Virus record (IMG/VR): IMGVR_UViG_3300032313_001337
Span: 1 to 33,492 of that record
DNA: 33,492 bases
Source: a virus
Reading direction: 5' to 3' (one strand)
Shown here in pieces: positions 1-8,823 of this stretch; positions within the stretch are counted from its first letter, which is position 1; the number at the start of each line of letters is the position of its first letter. The notes under the pieces are model-generated. The model was given only the letters and a program-made list of their open reading frames with translations, was not told the DNA's origin and ran no database searches. A program made the translations under genes and the position numbers.

Positions 1-2743
1 AAATATCAGTGCCTGCACCTAAAACAACACAGTCAGGAGTCTGAGTAAATTCTCCTCGACTGAAATTACTTTCAACTTGAAGCACTTTGTAAACTCCACT
101 GAAAGTTCCGTCTGTGGTTCTACCATTGGTCAATATATCTTGCTTGTTAACGATACCAATTGAATCGTCTATGTCTACTGCATTTTTAAATTGTACACGA
201 ACATTAACTTGCTCGGCATCAAATAATATTTGACCTGATGCAGCAATAGGTGCAGTTGAATTGGCAAATCGCTCGCCTAACAATTTAGCATATTCTTCAG
301 GACTGCCTGGATTAAAAAATATGTCATCCTGCTTGATAAAATCTGGATCCCCAATGATCTGCAACTTGATATTCAGTGCGTCGCCACGTTGACTGGTATA
401 AAGACTTTTTTTAAGATCTGCAACTATTTTCTCGTTGGGATTGGTAGACGTATTCATAGAATTTGCATCTTTGTTTGACCCACTATATTGAATAGTTGTT
501 GGCGGATTTGTTTGTTGTGCGGCCGCATTGGTACTAAATTGTGAATCCGGAATGTCACCGGCGTCGCTGGTTCTACTGGTTCCTAATCTAGCAACTTGAT
601 TTCTATAAGTGGTCAGTTGAGTATAAAAAGTGCTATCAAAATCTATATCAAGTCTTGTAATATCTTGATTTTTTCCGGTATAAAAATAATTGTACTCTCT
701 AACAACAGACTGTTGATTATTTTGTGCAGTGGGTTTTGGAAAGTTGGGATGATAAGCGTTCACCGCACTATACGGTAAAATAGAATACAGTATTGTTTTA
801 CTATAAGCATTTCTCGATGCGTCAAAGTCGTTTAAGGCCACTGTTGGTATCACTTTATACCATTTCAATGGCGTAGCGGGTTTTTTCTCTTCTTCTCTTG
901 CTGGTCTGCCATTGTTGTACTCTGTTTGCTCAGCTTGGGTATTGTTTTCCTTGCCTAATGTTTTGATTTGATTTTTTACATATTCGCTTTTGCCCATGAC
1001 CATGTCAATGATGTCTAGTACACTGGTACCTGGGTTTATAGCAAAACTTTGAGTTTTTTTGTATTGCGGATCTGCTTTGCCTACTGTGGCAGTTTGATCT
1101 TGCATTTTTGTATCTGTGCTCTGTGCTGTAGCGTCCACAATTGGCGAATCTGATATTGCTTTGTCAGGTATGTTAAAAGCAATCTTGGTAGGAGGCAGTT
1201 TGCTTAAACTTAATTTTTCCCGATTGGCTATATCTGCGGTGTAAGCGTTATACGCCGCTGTTAAACTTTTAGTTCTAAACGCAATTGCATTTTTTAACGC
1301 ACGTCGTTGATTTTCAATTTGTTCAGGTGTTGGGGCATACCCACCAGTGCTCCAGAATTCATCGACCCAGGCTTTTAAATCGCTCTCCAATCTTTCTTCC
1401 TGCGATTTAATTTCTCCAGAAAATAATTTAACAAGGTCATCAGTGGTACTGAAAAACTCTCCCACTGTGCTGGCCTCAACGTTCATTGCCACCGGCATAG
1501 CAGCCGTGCTCAAACTGAATGCAGTATGATTGTACGGCATTGCTTTGAGGGCATAAGTGGACCCGCTACCTGAAGGTTTTATCTTCATTTCTAACAATTT
1601 GATTGCTATTTTTTTTGAATCAATCACATTGGTAGTTTGCTTCAGGCGAGTCAGCTGTTCATCAGTGGGACTGGCCAACAAGTCAATCTGCAGTAGATAC
1701 GGCTGTTCCATATAGTTTGTATTCTTGTCCCCGCAAGTTTCGCATGCACTTAACAATCTGTCTAACAAGCTCAAACCATACGGTTCTGTAATATTAAACG
1801 CCATTTCAATTGCATTAGACGCTTTGCTTTTGGCATTCAATCCCACAATAGTGGTCATTGACAAATTGTCAATAAAAAAATCTGTTTGAAAATCTGGATG
1901 TCTGCCGGCTTTGGTTTGTGTTGTTGCAACATCTTCAAATCCACCACCGGGTGTACTTTGTCTAGTGGTTTCTGTGTTAATTGCGCCCGGCGATGCAAAT
2001 CCAGCACCGCTGCTGATTAGTGAAAATGTTGGTATAAAAGTTCTTGGGTTACTGGCCAGCGCATTGAAATCTTTGGCTGTTAATAAAAACAATGTGATTC
2101 TGTATGTGTAACTGGTATAATCATGCAATTTGTTCTTTGGCAATTGAAAGCCTGCATACGACGTGTCAGTGCTATAGTCAGAAGTTTTACCTGTTACATC
2201 TCTTCCTTTGACAGAATTAGAATTGTTGTTGGCCTTTTCTCCTTCAAAATTTGATTCAGATTTGTTTTGACCGGATCCGCCGGTATTATTCTGTTTGTTA
2301 GCTGCGGTTGGGTCTTGGCTTTGTTGAACTTTGTTAGACAGTTCTCCAGAGTTGGCTCGATTTACGTTTTGTTTTTGATCGTCGGTGATCGGCTGTGGGT
2401 CTTGTGTGGTGTCAGCTGATCCTGTTCCAGGATTGTTGGCCGTATTGGTATTTTGTAATTTTTGTTCTGCTGTTTGACCAGCTGCTTGTACTTGTGCTTG
2501 AATTTGGTTTCTTAAATCACTATTTTCAACTTGGAGTGTATCTATATCGTTGTCAAGTTTATTCAATTGAGTATCAAACGCATCACGTTGAGCACGTAAA
2601 GCTGCGGCTTCGGTGGTGTCTCTGGTGGCAGCTATTTTTCGTTGCAGTTCGTTTCGTTGTCGGTCAATTTCTTGATATTGTTCGCCAATGGTGGCAAGTG
2701 TTGCTTGATTACTTCGAAGTTTAGACTCTGCGGCGGTGGCCAT
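1..2743 (-). CDS. large virion structural protein (3' end outside window)
   Basis: An uninterrupted minus-strand reading frame of 914 codons starts at the ATG complementary to 2741-2743 and leaves the window at the left edge without a stop, so the protein exceeds 900 residues. The first ~110 residues are rich in Gln, Glu, Arg and Leu with heptad-like spacing and look like a coiled coil. A low-complexity Asn/Ser/Gly/Thr/Gln stretch follows, then a long mixed region with many Tyr, Phe and Thr residues typical of beta-rich virion proteins. No catalytic motif was seen. The gene follows a gp53-like baseplate gene by 4 bases on the same strand, so a baseplate or tail role is likely. The exact homologue is not recognised. 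The small plus-strand open frames inside it are shadows. Confidence 0.8.
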   Translation of the reverse strand, partial: MATAAESKLRSNQATLATIGEQYQEIDRQRNELQRKIAATRDTTEAAALRAQRDAFDTQLNKLDNDIDTLQVENSDLRNQIQAQVQAAGQTAEQKLQNTNTANNPGTGSADTTQDPQPITDDQKQNVNRANSGELSNKVQQSQDPTAANKQNNTGGSGQNKSESNFEGEKANNNSNSVKGRDVTGKTSDYSTDTSYAGFQLPKNKLHDYTSYTYRITLFLLTAKDFNALASNPRTFIPTFSLISSGAGFASPGAINTETTRQSTPGGGFEDVATTQTKAGRHPDFQTDFFIDNLSMTTIVGLNAKSKASNAIEMAFNITEPYGLSLLDRLLSACETCGDKNTNYMEQPYLLQIDLLASPTDEQLTRLKQTTNVIDSKKIAIKLLEMKIKPSGSGSTYALKAMPYNHTAFSLSTAAMPVAMNVEASTVGEFFSTTDDLVKLFSGEIKSQEERLESDLKAWVDEFWSTGGYAPTPEQIENQRRALKNAIAFRTKSLTAAYNAYTADIANREKLSLSKLPPTKIAFNIPDKAISDSPIVDATAQSTDTKMQDQTATVGKADPQYKKTQSFAINPGTSVLDIIDMVMGKSEYVKNQIKTLGKENNTQAEQTEYNNGRPAREEEKKPATPLKWYKVIPTVALNDFDASRNAYSKTILYSILPYSAVNAYHPNFPKPTAQNNQQSVVREYNYFYTGKNQDITRLDIDFDSTFYTQLTTYRNQVARLGTSRTSDAGDIPDSQFSTNAAAQQTNPPTTIQYSGSNKDANSMNTSTNPNEKIVADLKKSLYTSQRGDALNIKLQIIGDPDFIKQDDIFFNPGSPEEYAKLLGERFANSTAPIAASGQILFDAEQVNVRVQFKNAVDIDDSIGIVNKQDILTNGRTTDGTFSGVYKVLQVESNFSRGEFTQTPDCVVLGAGTDI

Positions 2744-2747
2744 ACAA

Positions 2748-3053
2748 TTATACTCCCAAGTCTTGCTTCAAGGTTGCCAATCTAGGAATATAGATTCTTG
2801 CTCCAGCAACAAAATCAAAAAGAGGATCCACTAACACATTGGGATTACGTTGTGCAAACACCCACCATAACGAACCGTCACCGTACAAGTCTGAAGCCAA
2901 CAAGTCCGGTCTATATTCATAAACACTGTCAATTTCATACAGTGTGTCATCAGACAATTTTGTAATGGGTCTATTGGTCATAACATCTAAGAAAATACCA
3001 AATGTACCAGTTCTGTAGTATGGACTAGATGCACTGTATGTAGTTTTTGCCAT
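2748..3053 (-). CDS. gp53-like baseplate wedge protein
   Basis: This 101-residue protein carries a block (residues ~45-95) matching the gp53/LysM-like baseplate family: an Arg-Pro-Asp-x-Leu-Ala segment, then LYGDGSLWWVFAQRNP, then a closing Ile-Tyr-Ile-Pro-Arg strand. In T4, gp53 (196 residues) is a baseplate wedge subunit that helps join wedges around the hub. This protein is about half that length and holds essentially only the conserved domain. Its ATG overlaps the stop of the upstream 3053-4072 gene by one base (TAATG), and the next minus-strand gene follows after 4 bases, so the three are probably co-translated. The family call rests on remembered motif similarity; confidence is good for a baseplate/LysM-like role and moderate for gp53 specifically. 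Confidence 0.65.
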   Translation of the reverse strand: MAKTTYSASSPYYRTGTFGIFLDVMTNRPITKLSDDTLYEIDSVYEYRPDLLASDLYGDGSLWWVFAQRNPNVLVDPLFDFVAGARIYIPRLATLKQDLGV

Positions 3054-4072
3054 TATAAATATCCTCCGGAGAACAAACTGCCTTTGCCTGGAATTAGTTC
3101 TCCTCGAGCAAACTTTTGATAATCAAAATTAATTGCCTGTGTTCTACTAATTACTGGCTGTAAGGTCAAGCTAAAGGTACTAGAAGTGGGTACCCGGTTA
3201 AAAGCAGTGTTAATAGTTTGAGTTGTCAATTCAGTTCCTTGATTGCTTGATTTTGTAGGATAATAAGAACTAGAGTGTGTGGCTTTTTCTTTAGTTGTAG
3301 TAATTGATTGCGGAGTGTTTACTTCCATGTAGTCCACGTCGCCGGGCATGGTATGACTGAAGTTCATAATCACACACGGAATATGTGGTAAATAGTGTTG
3401 CCCAAAGCCATCAAGATAAACAATAGGTGGAGGACTTCCTTGATAATCTCCGGACATGCCATAGAACATTTTTGTACATGCTCTAAAGAAATATATTGCA
3501 GCTAAAAAATATTTTGCTTCGTCAATATTCTGAACTGTAAACTCTCCGGAAATGCTTATAGATGCCACCGAGCTGGATTCGTAAAAATATTGGGCATAGT
3601 TTGAATGTGTAAGAGGTACCGATGTGTAATTGGCGCTGTGCGACACTGTAACTTGTGGCACATACGGAAAAATAAACCCATCGGTGAATTTTAATGGTGC
3701 CATCAGCCCAGGAAGACTACCAGTGGTATTTGGATCCCAATATAATATTTTACTACTAGGATTTATGCTCACTTTAACACGCCAATCGTTGCCAGAATCA
3801 TCTGATGGTCCAAATTGTACTTTGGGGTCCTGTGTTGATGATTTAGTCATTGCTGCACCACCTTTTGCTACTCCTGCCTTGGCTCGTCGCGAATCTGCAG
3901 GATCAACACTTGTAGTGGTTTGGTTACCGTTACTGGGACTGAATGATGAAAATATTCCTTGTCCGTTGTTAGCTGACCGTTTTCCGGCTTCGGCTATATT
4001 TTGTTGTGTTGATTGCGTCGTGTCGCCTGATGTGAAACGTCCGTATCCACCACCATTAGTTACTACTGCCAT
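3053..4072 (-). CDS. virion structural protein, probably baseplate/tail tube related
   Basis: The product is 339 residues. Residues 1-90 are a low-complexity Ser/Thr/Gly/Gln/Asn leader. The remaining part is compact and aromatic-rich, with the segment FFRACTKMFYG (near residue 193) followed by a Pro-rich PPPIVYLDGFGQHYLP motif and a short strand reading HIPCVIMNFSHTMPGD. This pattern resembles tail-tube or baseplate tube-initiator type proteins of T4-like phages, but I cannot assign gp48, gp54 or gp19 firmly. It heads the minus-strand structural operon. A candidate late promoter lies 23 bases upstream and an AGAGG ribosome binding site is seen before the ATG. An antisense open frame at 3630-4109 on the plus strand is rejected as a shadow. 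Confidence 0.7.
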   Translation of the reverse strand: MAVVTNGGGYGRFTSGDTTQSTQQNIAEAGKRSANNGQGIFSSFSPSNGNQTTTSVDPADSRRAKAGVAKGGAAMTKSSTQDPKVQFGPSDDSGNDWRVKVSINPSSKILYWDPNTTGSLPGLMAPLKFTDGFIFPYVPQVTVSHSANYTSVPLTHSNYAQYFYESSSVASISISGEFTVQNIDEAKYFLAAIYFFRACTKMFYGMSGDYQGSPPPIVYLDGFGQHYLPHIPCVIMNFSHTMPGDVDYMEVNTPQSITTTKEKATHSSSYYPTKSSNQGTELTTQTINTAFNRVPTSSTFSLTLQPVISRTQAINFDYQKFARGELIPGKGSLFSGGYL

Positions 4073-4095
4073 AAAAATTCCTCTTGCTTTTTTAT

Positions 4096-4103
4096 TATTT
4101 ATT
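4096..4103 (-). promoter_or_regulatory. candidate T4-type late promoter for the left structural operon
   Basis: The minus strand reads AATAAATA here, one base from the T4 late consensus TATAAATA. It ends 23 bases before the ATG at 4072. Initiation about six bases downstream would give a short leader containing the AGAGG ribosome binding site. It lies in the divergent gap opposite gp55. Confidence 0.5.
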
Positions 4104-4135
4104 TGTTAAATTAACAGTGTATTTAAAGGAAACGA

Positions 4136-5017
4136 ATGAAACACAACTACCTAAACAACAGAGACATTCTTAAAGAAATCCACAAAAGTAAAACAACATA
4201 TTGCTCATTTTTGACACCAGATGATGGCCATTATGACATAATTTTGCCCGGTGTGGACAAGATCAACAAGAAAAACATCGCAGAAGGTCGCAAACTGCGA
4301 GCAGAAAGATTGACCAGAGCTGCTTATGATGCTGCACAAGCTGTTAGTACCACCAAATTAAAATTAGATGATTTTTCTGTAAAACCCACAAAAATTGTCA
4401 CTACAGATATAGTTTTTCGAATTATGACATGGGAACATGTTCCGGTAGACACTAGTAAGCCCAAGAAAGCTCGAGCACAATTGGTCAATGATGATGAGGA
4501 TCCGCTTACCGAATACGACGACGGAGTTGCTGCTGTTCCCACCAAGTATACCAAAGTTAATTTTCCACCGTTCCAACATTATCGAATTGACGACAATGGC
4601 GTTCCTTATTGTGTGGGCAAGAGTCACTGGAAGGGCGAATTGGAAGCTGGTATATTCTCCAAAGAGCACGGAACCATGACCAACAAGTTGGCTCACATGT
4701 TCATGAAACTGTGTGAACGCTATGCCACACGCTCAAACTGGCGTGGTTACACGTATAACGATGAAATGCGATCACAAGCTCTGCTACAATTATCACAGAT
4801 AGGACTACAATTTGATGAATCGAAATCACAAAATCCTTTTGCTTATTATACTGCTGCTATCACTAATAGTTTCACTCGAGTCCTTAACATTGAAAAGCGC
4901 AACCAGAATCTTCGAGACGATATACTCGAAATGAACGGGCTGACTCCCAGCTACACTCGACAGGGAATGGGTTCGTGGGGCGGTAGTACTCCATCAAATG
5001 ATTTTACCGACGATTGA
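4136..5017 (+). CDS. 55: gp55-like sigma factor for late transcription
   Basis: The 293-residue product contains the conserved core of T4-like gp55 at residues ~183-263: a helix beginning NKLAHMFMKLCERYATRSNW, the segment GYTYNDEMRSQALLQL, then PFAYYTAAITNSFTRVLN and a basic RNQNLRDD stretch. gp55 is a minimal sigma-family protein that binds host RNA polymerase and reads the TATAAATA late promoter; with gp33 and the gp45 clamp it drives late transcription. T4 gp55 is 185 residues, so this protein carries roughly 100 extra residues before the core, including a charged, Lys/Ala-rich stretch and an acidic NDDEDPL segment. AAAGGAAACGA precedes the ATG and gives a good ribosome binding site. It is transcribed divergently from the left structural genes, just upstream of gp47. 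Confidence 0.9.
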   Translation: MKHNYLNNRDILKEIHKSKTTYCSFLTPDDGHYDIILPGVDKINKKNIAEGRKLRAERLTRAAYDAAQAVSTTKLKLDDFSVKPTKIVTTDIVFRIMTWEHVPVDTSKPKKARAQLVNDDEDPLTEYDDGVAAVPTKYTKVNFPPFQHYRIDDNGVPYCVGKSHWKGELEAGIFSKEHGTMTNKLAHMFMKLCERYATRSNWRGYTYNDEMRSQALLQLSQIGLQFDESKSQNPFAYYTAAITNSFTRVLNIEKRNQNLRDDILEMNGLTPSYTRQGMGSWGGSTPSNDFTDD

Positions 5018-5019
5018 GT

Positions 5020-5049
5020 TTGACTTTGTTGTTATCAATGTTGTATAAT
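5020..5049 (+). promoter_or_regulatory. sigma70-like promoter placed for a leaderless gp47 transcript
   Basis: TTGACT (5020-5025) and a perfect TATAAT (5044-5049) are separated by 18 bases. A start seven bases after the -10 box falls on 5056, the A of the gp47 ATG. No Shine-Dalgarno sequence is visible before that ATG. The motif is seen directly; its activity is inferred. Confidence 0.55.
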
Positions 5050-5055
5050 TGTTGA

Positions 5056-6075
5056 ATGTCTAATTTATTCAAACGAGCAGCAGTCTGCACTGATATTCAT
5101 TTTGGCTTAAAAAGCAACAGTCAAACACACAATGACGATTGCTTAAATTTTATTAAATGGTTTACTGCCAAAGCCAAAGAGGAAGGTTGTGAAACAGCTT
5201 TCTTTCTTGGTGACTGGCATAACAATAGAGCCAGTATCAATATTGTTACTCTCAATTATAGCCTACGAGCTCTGGAGCATTTAAATGACAATTTTGGCGC
5301 TGTTTATTTTATTCCTGGTAATCACGATCTTTATTATCGTGACAAACGTGATGTACAAAGTGTTGAATGGGCACGGCACTTACCTAACGTTCATATATGT
5401 AACGATTGGTATCATAGCGGCGACGTGGTTATTGCTCCTTGGCTCGTCGGTGATGATCATAAGCGGATTCCAAAACTGAATGCCAAATACATGTTTGGAC
5501 ATTTTGAATTACCAACATTCTACATGAATGCCATGGTACAAATGCCCGATCACGGTGATGTCAAACGTGAAGACTTTGGAGGTATCGAACATGTGTTCAC
5601 TGGGCACTTTCATAAAAGACAAACACAAAAGAATATAACTTATATTGGCAATTGTTTCCCGCACAACTACGCAGACAATCACGACGACGAACGAGGTATG
5701 ATGATCCTGGAGTGGGGACAAGAGCCTGAATATCATGCTTGGCCTGACCAACCTAGATATCGTGTTTACCAATTGAGCGATGTGCTTGCTAACACCGATG
5801 CATTACTAAACAAAGGTATGCATGTGCGTGTGAATCTTGATGTAGACATCAGTTACGAAGAAGCTACATTTATCAAAGAAACATTTGTAAATACTTACAA
5901 TCTCAGAGAAATAACACTTATTCCGCAAAAAACAGTGGGGGAAGATATCAACTACGATATTACTGGAAATATCATGTTTGAAAGTGTTGATACTATTGTT
6001 ACCAATCAGCTGACTAATATCCAAAGCGATCAATATAATAAAAACTTGCTGTTAGACATTTATAGGAACCTATGA
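5056..6075 (+). CDS. 47: gp47-like recombination nuclease subunit (SbcD/Mre11 type)
   Basis: This 339-residue calcineurin-like metallophosphoesterase shows the Mre11/SbcD motif series in order: DIH (D13, H15), GDWH (G52-H55), GNHD (G88-D91), a further FGH (H149) and GHFH (G183-H186). These residues bind the two catalytic metals. In T4, gp47 pairs with the ATPase gp46 to resect DNA ends for recombination-dependent replication and to degrade host DNA. Length agrees with T4 gp47. The partner gp46 lies 3.3 kb downstream instead of next door, separated by accessory genes. The start at 5056 keeps the first metal motif close to the N terminus as in relatives; there is no in-frame Met between it and that motif. 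The stop overlaps the next ATG (ATGA), so the cassette is translationally coupled to it. Confidence 0.95.
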   Translation: MSNLFKRAAVCTDIHFGLKSNSQTHNDDCLNFIKWFTAKAKEEGCETAFFLGDWHNNRASINIVTLNYSLRALEHLNDNFGAVYFIPGNHDLYYRDKRDVQSVEWARHLPNVHICNDWYHSGDVVIAPWLVGDDHKRIPKLNAKYMFGHFELPTFYMNAMVQMPDHGDVKREDFGGIEHVFTGHFHKRQTQKNITYIGNCFPHNYADNHDDERGMMILEWGQEPEYHAWPDQPRYRVYQLSDVLANTDALLNKGMHVRVNLDVDISYEEATFIKETFVNTYNLREITLIPQKTVGEDINYDITGNIMFESVDTIVTNQLTNIQSDQYNKNLLLDIYRNL

Positions 6076-6614
6076 TTTTAATTACCGGGAATAGCACATT
6101 AGCTATAGCATTACAAAATCACTTGCAAGATAGTGTTATTGCCGGTAGACCAACCTATGATTTTAAATCAAAACAGGACTGTAAGAAATTGATTAAGGAT
6201 TTTCCATCGCCACAAATTGTAATTAATACATTTGCAGATGTAGAATTAGATCCGTGGGACTCTCTTATAACTAATCTTGTTGCTCCAATATATCTAACTG
6301 ACCAATATTACCAACAACTTAGAATTGGACAGATTATTAATATAAGCAGCACGAGTGCCTGGTGGCCAAGTTATCCTGGCATTGATGATAACAGATTTTT
6401 CTACAATCTATCAAAATTTAGTTTAAGTGAATTTGGCCGTCAGTATAATCGAAAAGTAGTTGACGAGTCTAAGAATGTTGTTGTAACTACTATCGAAATT
6501 GGTAAGTTTCAGTCGCCAATGAGTAATTTTACCGGAATTTCTATTGACAAAGTTGTTGAATTAGTCAAGACTGCCATTGATCAAAAATGTAATTGGTTGT
6601 CGGCTATAAGATGA
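6072..6614 (+). CDS. short-chain dehydrogenase/reductase (SDR)-like protein
   Basis: The 180-residue product has an SDR-like Rossmann layout: an N-terminal strand and glycine turn (MILITGNSTLA), an Asn at the end of a strand (VIN, N52), a Ser-rich strand INISSTSAW (S92-S95) and the catalytic-type YNLSK (Y111, K115). SDRs use NAD(P)H to oxidise or reduce alcohols, carbonyls or sugar nucleotides. It is shorter than the usual ~250 residues, and the glycine motif is TGxxxLA rather than TGxxxGxG, so cofactor binding may differ. The ATG overlaps the gp47 stop by 4 bases and its stop overlaps the next ATG by 4. A second SDR (16308-16904) also sits beside a radical SAM gene. The substrate is unknown. 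Confidence 0.75.
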   Translation: MILITGNSTLAIALQNHLQDSVIAGRPTYDFKSKQDCKKLIKDFPSPQIVINTFADVELDPWDSLITNLVAPIYLTDQYYQQLRIGQIINISSTSAWWPSYPGIDDNRFFYNLSKFSLSEFGRQYNRKVVDESKNVVVTTIEIGKFQSPMSNFTGISIDKVVELVKTAIDQKCNWLSAIR

Positions 6615-7693
6615 ATTATTCTAACTACTCATATGAATCAATATCTCTATTAGAGATAGAAATAAGCACTTACTGCAATGCAGCTTGCCCGCAATGTCCT
6701 AGAAATGTGTATGGCGGCAAAACTGTGCCCGACTTACCTCTAATCAATTGGTCTACAGACCAGTTCATCAATATTATTAAAAAAGATTTTATACAGCAGC
6801 TAAAAGTAATTTATTTTTGCGGAACATACGGTGATCCATTGATGAATTCAAGCTTAGTAGAAATGTGTCATTATTTAAAAGCAGTGAATCCTAATATTAA
6901 AATTGGAATACATACTAACGGCGGAGCCGGAAAATCTGAAACGTTTCAACAGCTAGCAAAACTAGTAAATTTTATTGCATTTGGCATTGATGGACTTGAT
7001 GATACCAATCATCTATATAGAAGAAATACCAGTTGGGAAACTATATTAAATAATGCTCAATCCTACATTGATGCTGGTGGTTATGCTGTATGGGATTTTA
7101 TTGTGTTTAAACATAACCAACATCAAGTTGAGACAGCAAAAGAATTAAGTCAAAAGTTAGGATTTAAAGAATTTAATATTAAAAAGACAGGCAGATTTTT
7201 TAATAAAGCACACGAATTAATTAATAAGGTTGATGTACAAGATAAAAATAATAATTTTCTTTACAGCATAGAGCCTCCAAGCATCAATTTGTACAAAAAT
7301 ACCGGGTATGAACTAATAAAAGTCAAAAATCTTAGCAAATACATAGCCAGTACCAAAATTGATTGTTACTTTATGAAAAATAACATGGTATATATTGGAG
7401 CAGACGGATATGTATTTCCATGTGGATTTTTACACGATCGTCTTTACGGGATAGAAGTCAAAAGATCTTCAGATTACACAAAAATTAAAAAACTAATGGA
7501 CGATGTAGGCGGGAATCTTTTTACTAATGTTTTCTTTAATAGTATTAAAAACATCATCGACGGTCCGTGGTTTGCTGCAATTAAGTCATCGTGGGATAGC
7601 GAATCTCGATTAGAAAGATGTGCTATCACATGTGGCGAAACTATTAACTTAGTGGGACAACAAAATATTAACATTAAATATAAGCAAGGGTAG
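6611..7693 (+). CDS. radical SAM enzyme with C-terminal Cys cluster (SPASM/twitch-like)
   Basis: The N terminus carries the radical SAM cluster motif CNAACPQC (C22, C26, C29), which binds the [4Fe-4S] cluster that cleaves S-adenosylmethionine. A (beta/alpha) barrel follows with YFCGTYGDP, IHTNGG and FGIDGL segments. The C-terminal third has more cysteines (IDCYF, FPCGF, ERCAITCGE), as expected for an auxiliary cluster domain. It closely resembles the 15196-16311 protein: both share the CNAACPQCPRN motif, a FKHNxHQVETA segment and a KTGRFxN segment. I place the start at the ATG at 6611, which overlaps the SDR stop as ATGA; an upstream in-frame TTG at 6593 is less likely. The product is 360 residues. 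The substrate is unknown; adjacency to an SDR and an oxygenase suggests a shared pathway. Confidence 0.9.
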   Translation: MNYSNYSYESISLLEIEISTYCNAACPQCPRNVYGGKTVPDLPLINWSTDQFINIIKKDFIQQLKVIYFCGTYGDPLMNSSLVEMCHYLKAVNPNIKIGIHTNGGAGKSETFQQLAKLVNFIAFGIDGLDDTNHLYRRNTSWETILNNAQSYIDAGGYAVWDFIVFKHNQHQVETAKELSQKLGFKEFNIKKTGRFFNKAHELINKVDVQDKNNNFLYSIEPPSINLYKNTGYELIKVKNLSKYIASTKIDCYFMKNNMVYIGADGYVFPCGFLHDRLYGIEVKRSSDYTKIKKLMDDVGGNLFTNVFFNSIKNIIDGPWFAAIKSSWDSESRLERCAITCGETINLVGQQNINIKYKQG

Positions 7694-7695
7694 CC

Positions 7696-8220
7696 ATGAT
7701 TAAATCTATCAAATTAAATTTTGATTTTTCAATCTTCTTAGACGTCAATTATAGTCTGCACGAAGGAAGTTGTATCAAGCATCAAGTATACGAATTAGAA
7801 GATATTCATAAAAAGTTTGGAGGATTTCCGGCTTCTTATTGCTACGAAAATACCAAAATAAATCAGATTTGGTGGAATCAAGATCAAATTGATTACAATT
7901 CCATTGGTTTGCAACTTGGGATGGAAGTTATTAGCGTTAGTAGTATTCGACAACAGCCTGGGTGTGTTATACCATGGCATCGTGATACTTTCTATCAAAT
8001 TAAATCAAAGTTCCCCAATAGGTCTGAATGCAAAGTGCGGGCGAATATATATCTTGAAGATTGGAGGATAGGCCATATCATTCAATTTGACGATACAGTG
8101 CATACACATTGGAAACAAGGTGAGGGATGGTTGTGGGACGACACAATATTACATTTGGGCGCAAATGTAGGAATGCAGGATAAATTCACTTTACAAGTTT
8201 CTGGTTTTTTAAAGGACTAA
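7696..8220 (+). CDS. 2OG-Fe(II) oxygenase-like (aspartyl/prolyl hydroxylase-type) protein
   Basis: The 174-residue product has an HxD motif (IPWHRDTF, H95 and D97) and a later histidine in LHLGANVG (H153), the usual 2-His-1-carboxylate iron triad of 2-oxoglutarate dioxygenases on a double-stranded beta-helix. The segments VRANIYLEDW and WKQGEGWLWDDT also fit the aspartyl/asparaginyl hydroxylase-like group. Such enzymes hydroxylate amino-acid side chains, sugars or small molecules. The gene starts 2 bases after the radical SAM stop, and its own stop directly abuts a downstream ATG at 8221, so it is part of the same coupled run. The family is assigned by motif only; the substrate is unknown. 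Confidence 0.65.
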   Translation: MIKSIKLNFDFSIFLDVNYSLHEGSCIKHQVYELEDIHKKFGGFPASYCYENTKINQIWWNQDQIDYNSIGLQLGMEVISVSSIRQQPGCVIPWHRDTFYQIKSKFPNRSECKVRANIYLEDWRIGHIIQFDDTVHTHWKQGEGWLWDDTILHLGANVGMQDKFTLQVSGFLKD

Positions 8221-8259
8221 ATGAATCATTTTTTAGATAAAGCAAAAACCTTTTAGATT

Positions 8260-8823
8260 ATGCATAATCCAATAATTTCGCCAGACTCAATTGTTATATT
8301 AAAAAAATTTTTTGTGTTTGACAAAATATTTATTTTGTGCGAGTACGACCATAACATGGTTGAGTTATACGATGAACTAAAAAATCTTAAAAAAGAAACA
8401 TACAAATCAAATTATAGATTTATATTTTTACACTACGAAACAGAATATTACTTTCATGATTTATCTGACTCGGTCGGAGTAACCTTGTTGAATTTGCACA
8501 GAATATTACAGTCTCTAGATATACCAAATTATTTTTGTTTAATACTAACTCAACAACAAATAATAAATCAATTAGAATATATAAAAAATTTGACGTCAAA
8601 TGAATGTATAATTGACTCACTTACCTATTTTAATTATTACGCAATTGAATTACTCAATAACGATATAAATCATGAATTAGAAATTAATGAGAATGCTATT
8701 TGTGAAAAATATCTTGCTCTTAACAGAGTAAGCAGATTTCACAGGCACGCATTAATATCATTACTTAAACAAAAAAATCTCTTAGACCATGGAATAATTA
8801 GTTATAATGCCAAGCCCACCTGA
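8260..8823 (+). CDS. N-terminal half of split glycosyltransferase-like protein
   Basis: This 187-residue frame is AT-rich and ends in a segment LNRVSRFHRHALISLL followed by LLDHGIISYN, which resembles the middle of the intact relative at 28094-29191 (NNMSNYRSEKIYNYI ... WIVSIYDH). The start at ATG 8260 lacks a visible ribosome binding site; the better start at 8221 is separated by an amber codon. It overlaps the 8807-9388 frame by 17 bases. One 60-base line inside it (8521-8580) has 10 G/C bases, against 29 of 60 in a gp23 line (27361-27420), so composition differs from the core genes. The function rests on the family resemblance of the joined halves and is tentative. Confidence 0.55.
   Translation: MHNPIISPDSIVILKKFFVFDKIFILCEYDHNMVELYDELKNLKKETYKSNYRFIFLHYETEYYFHDLSDSVGVTLLNLHRILQSLDIPNYFCLILTQQQIINQLEYIKNLTSNECIIDSLTYFNYYAIELLNNDINHELEINENAICEKYLALNRVSRFHRHALISLLKQKNLLDHGIISYNAKPT

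Noticed and set aside
3054-3061. Plus-strand TATAAATA near the start of the gp53-like gene
   Set aside because: It points against the direction of the genes there, with no plus-strand gene downstream; taken as a chance match.
3630-4109. Plus-strand open frame of 159 codons opposite the virion gene
   Set aside because: It lies wholly antisense to a well-supported structural gene, lacks a ribosome binding site and has no family features.
6593-6610. Upstream TTG start for the radical SAM gene
   Set aside because: The ATG at 6611 overlaps the SDR stop as ATGA, the pattern used across this operon, and the conserved part begins after it.
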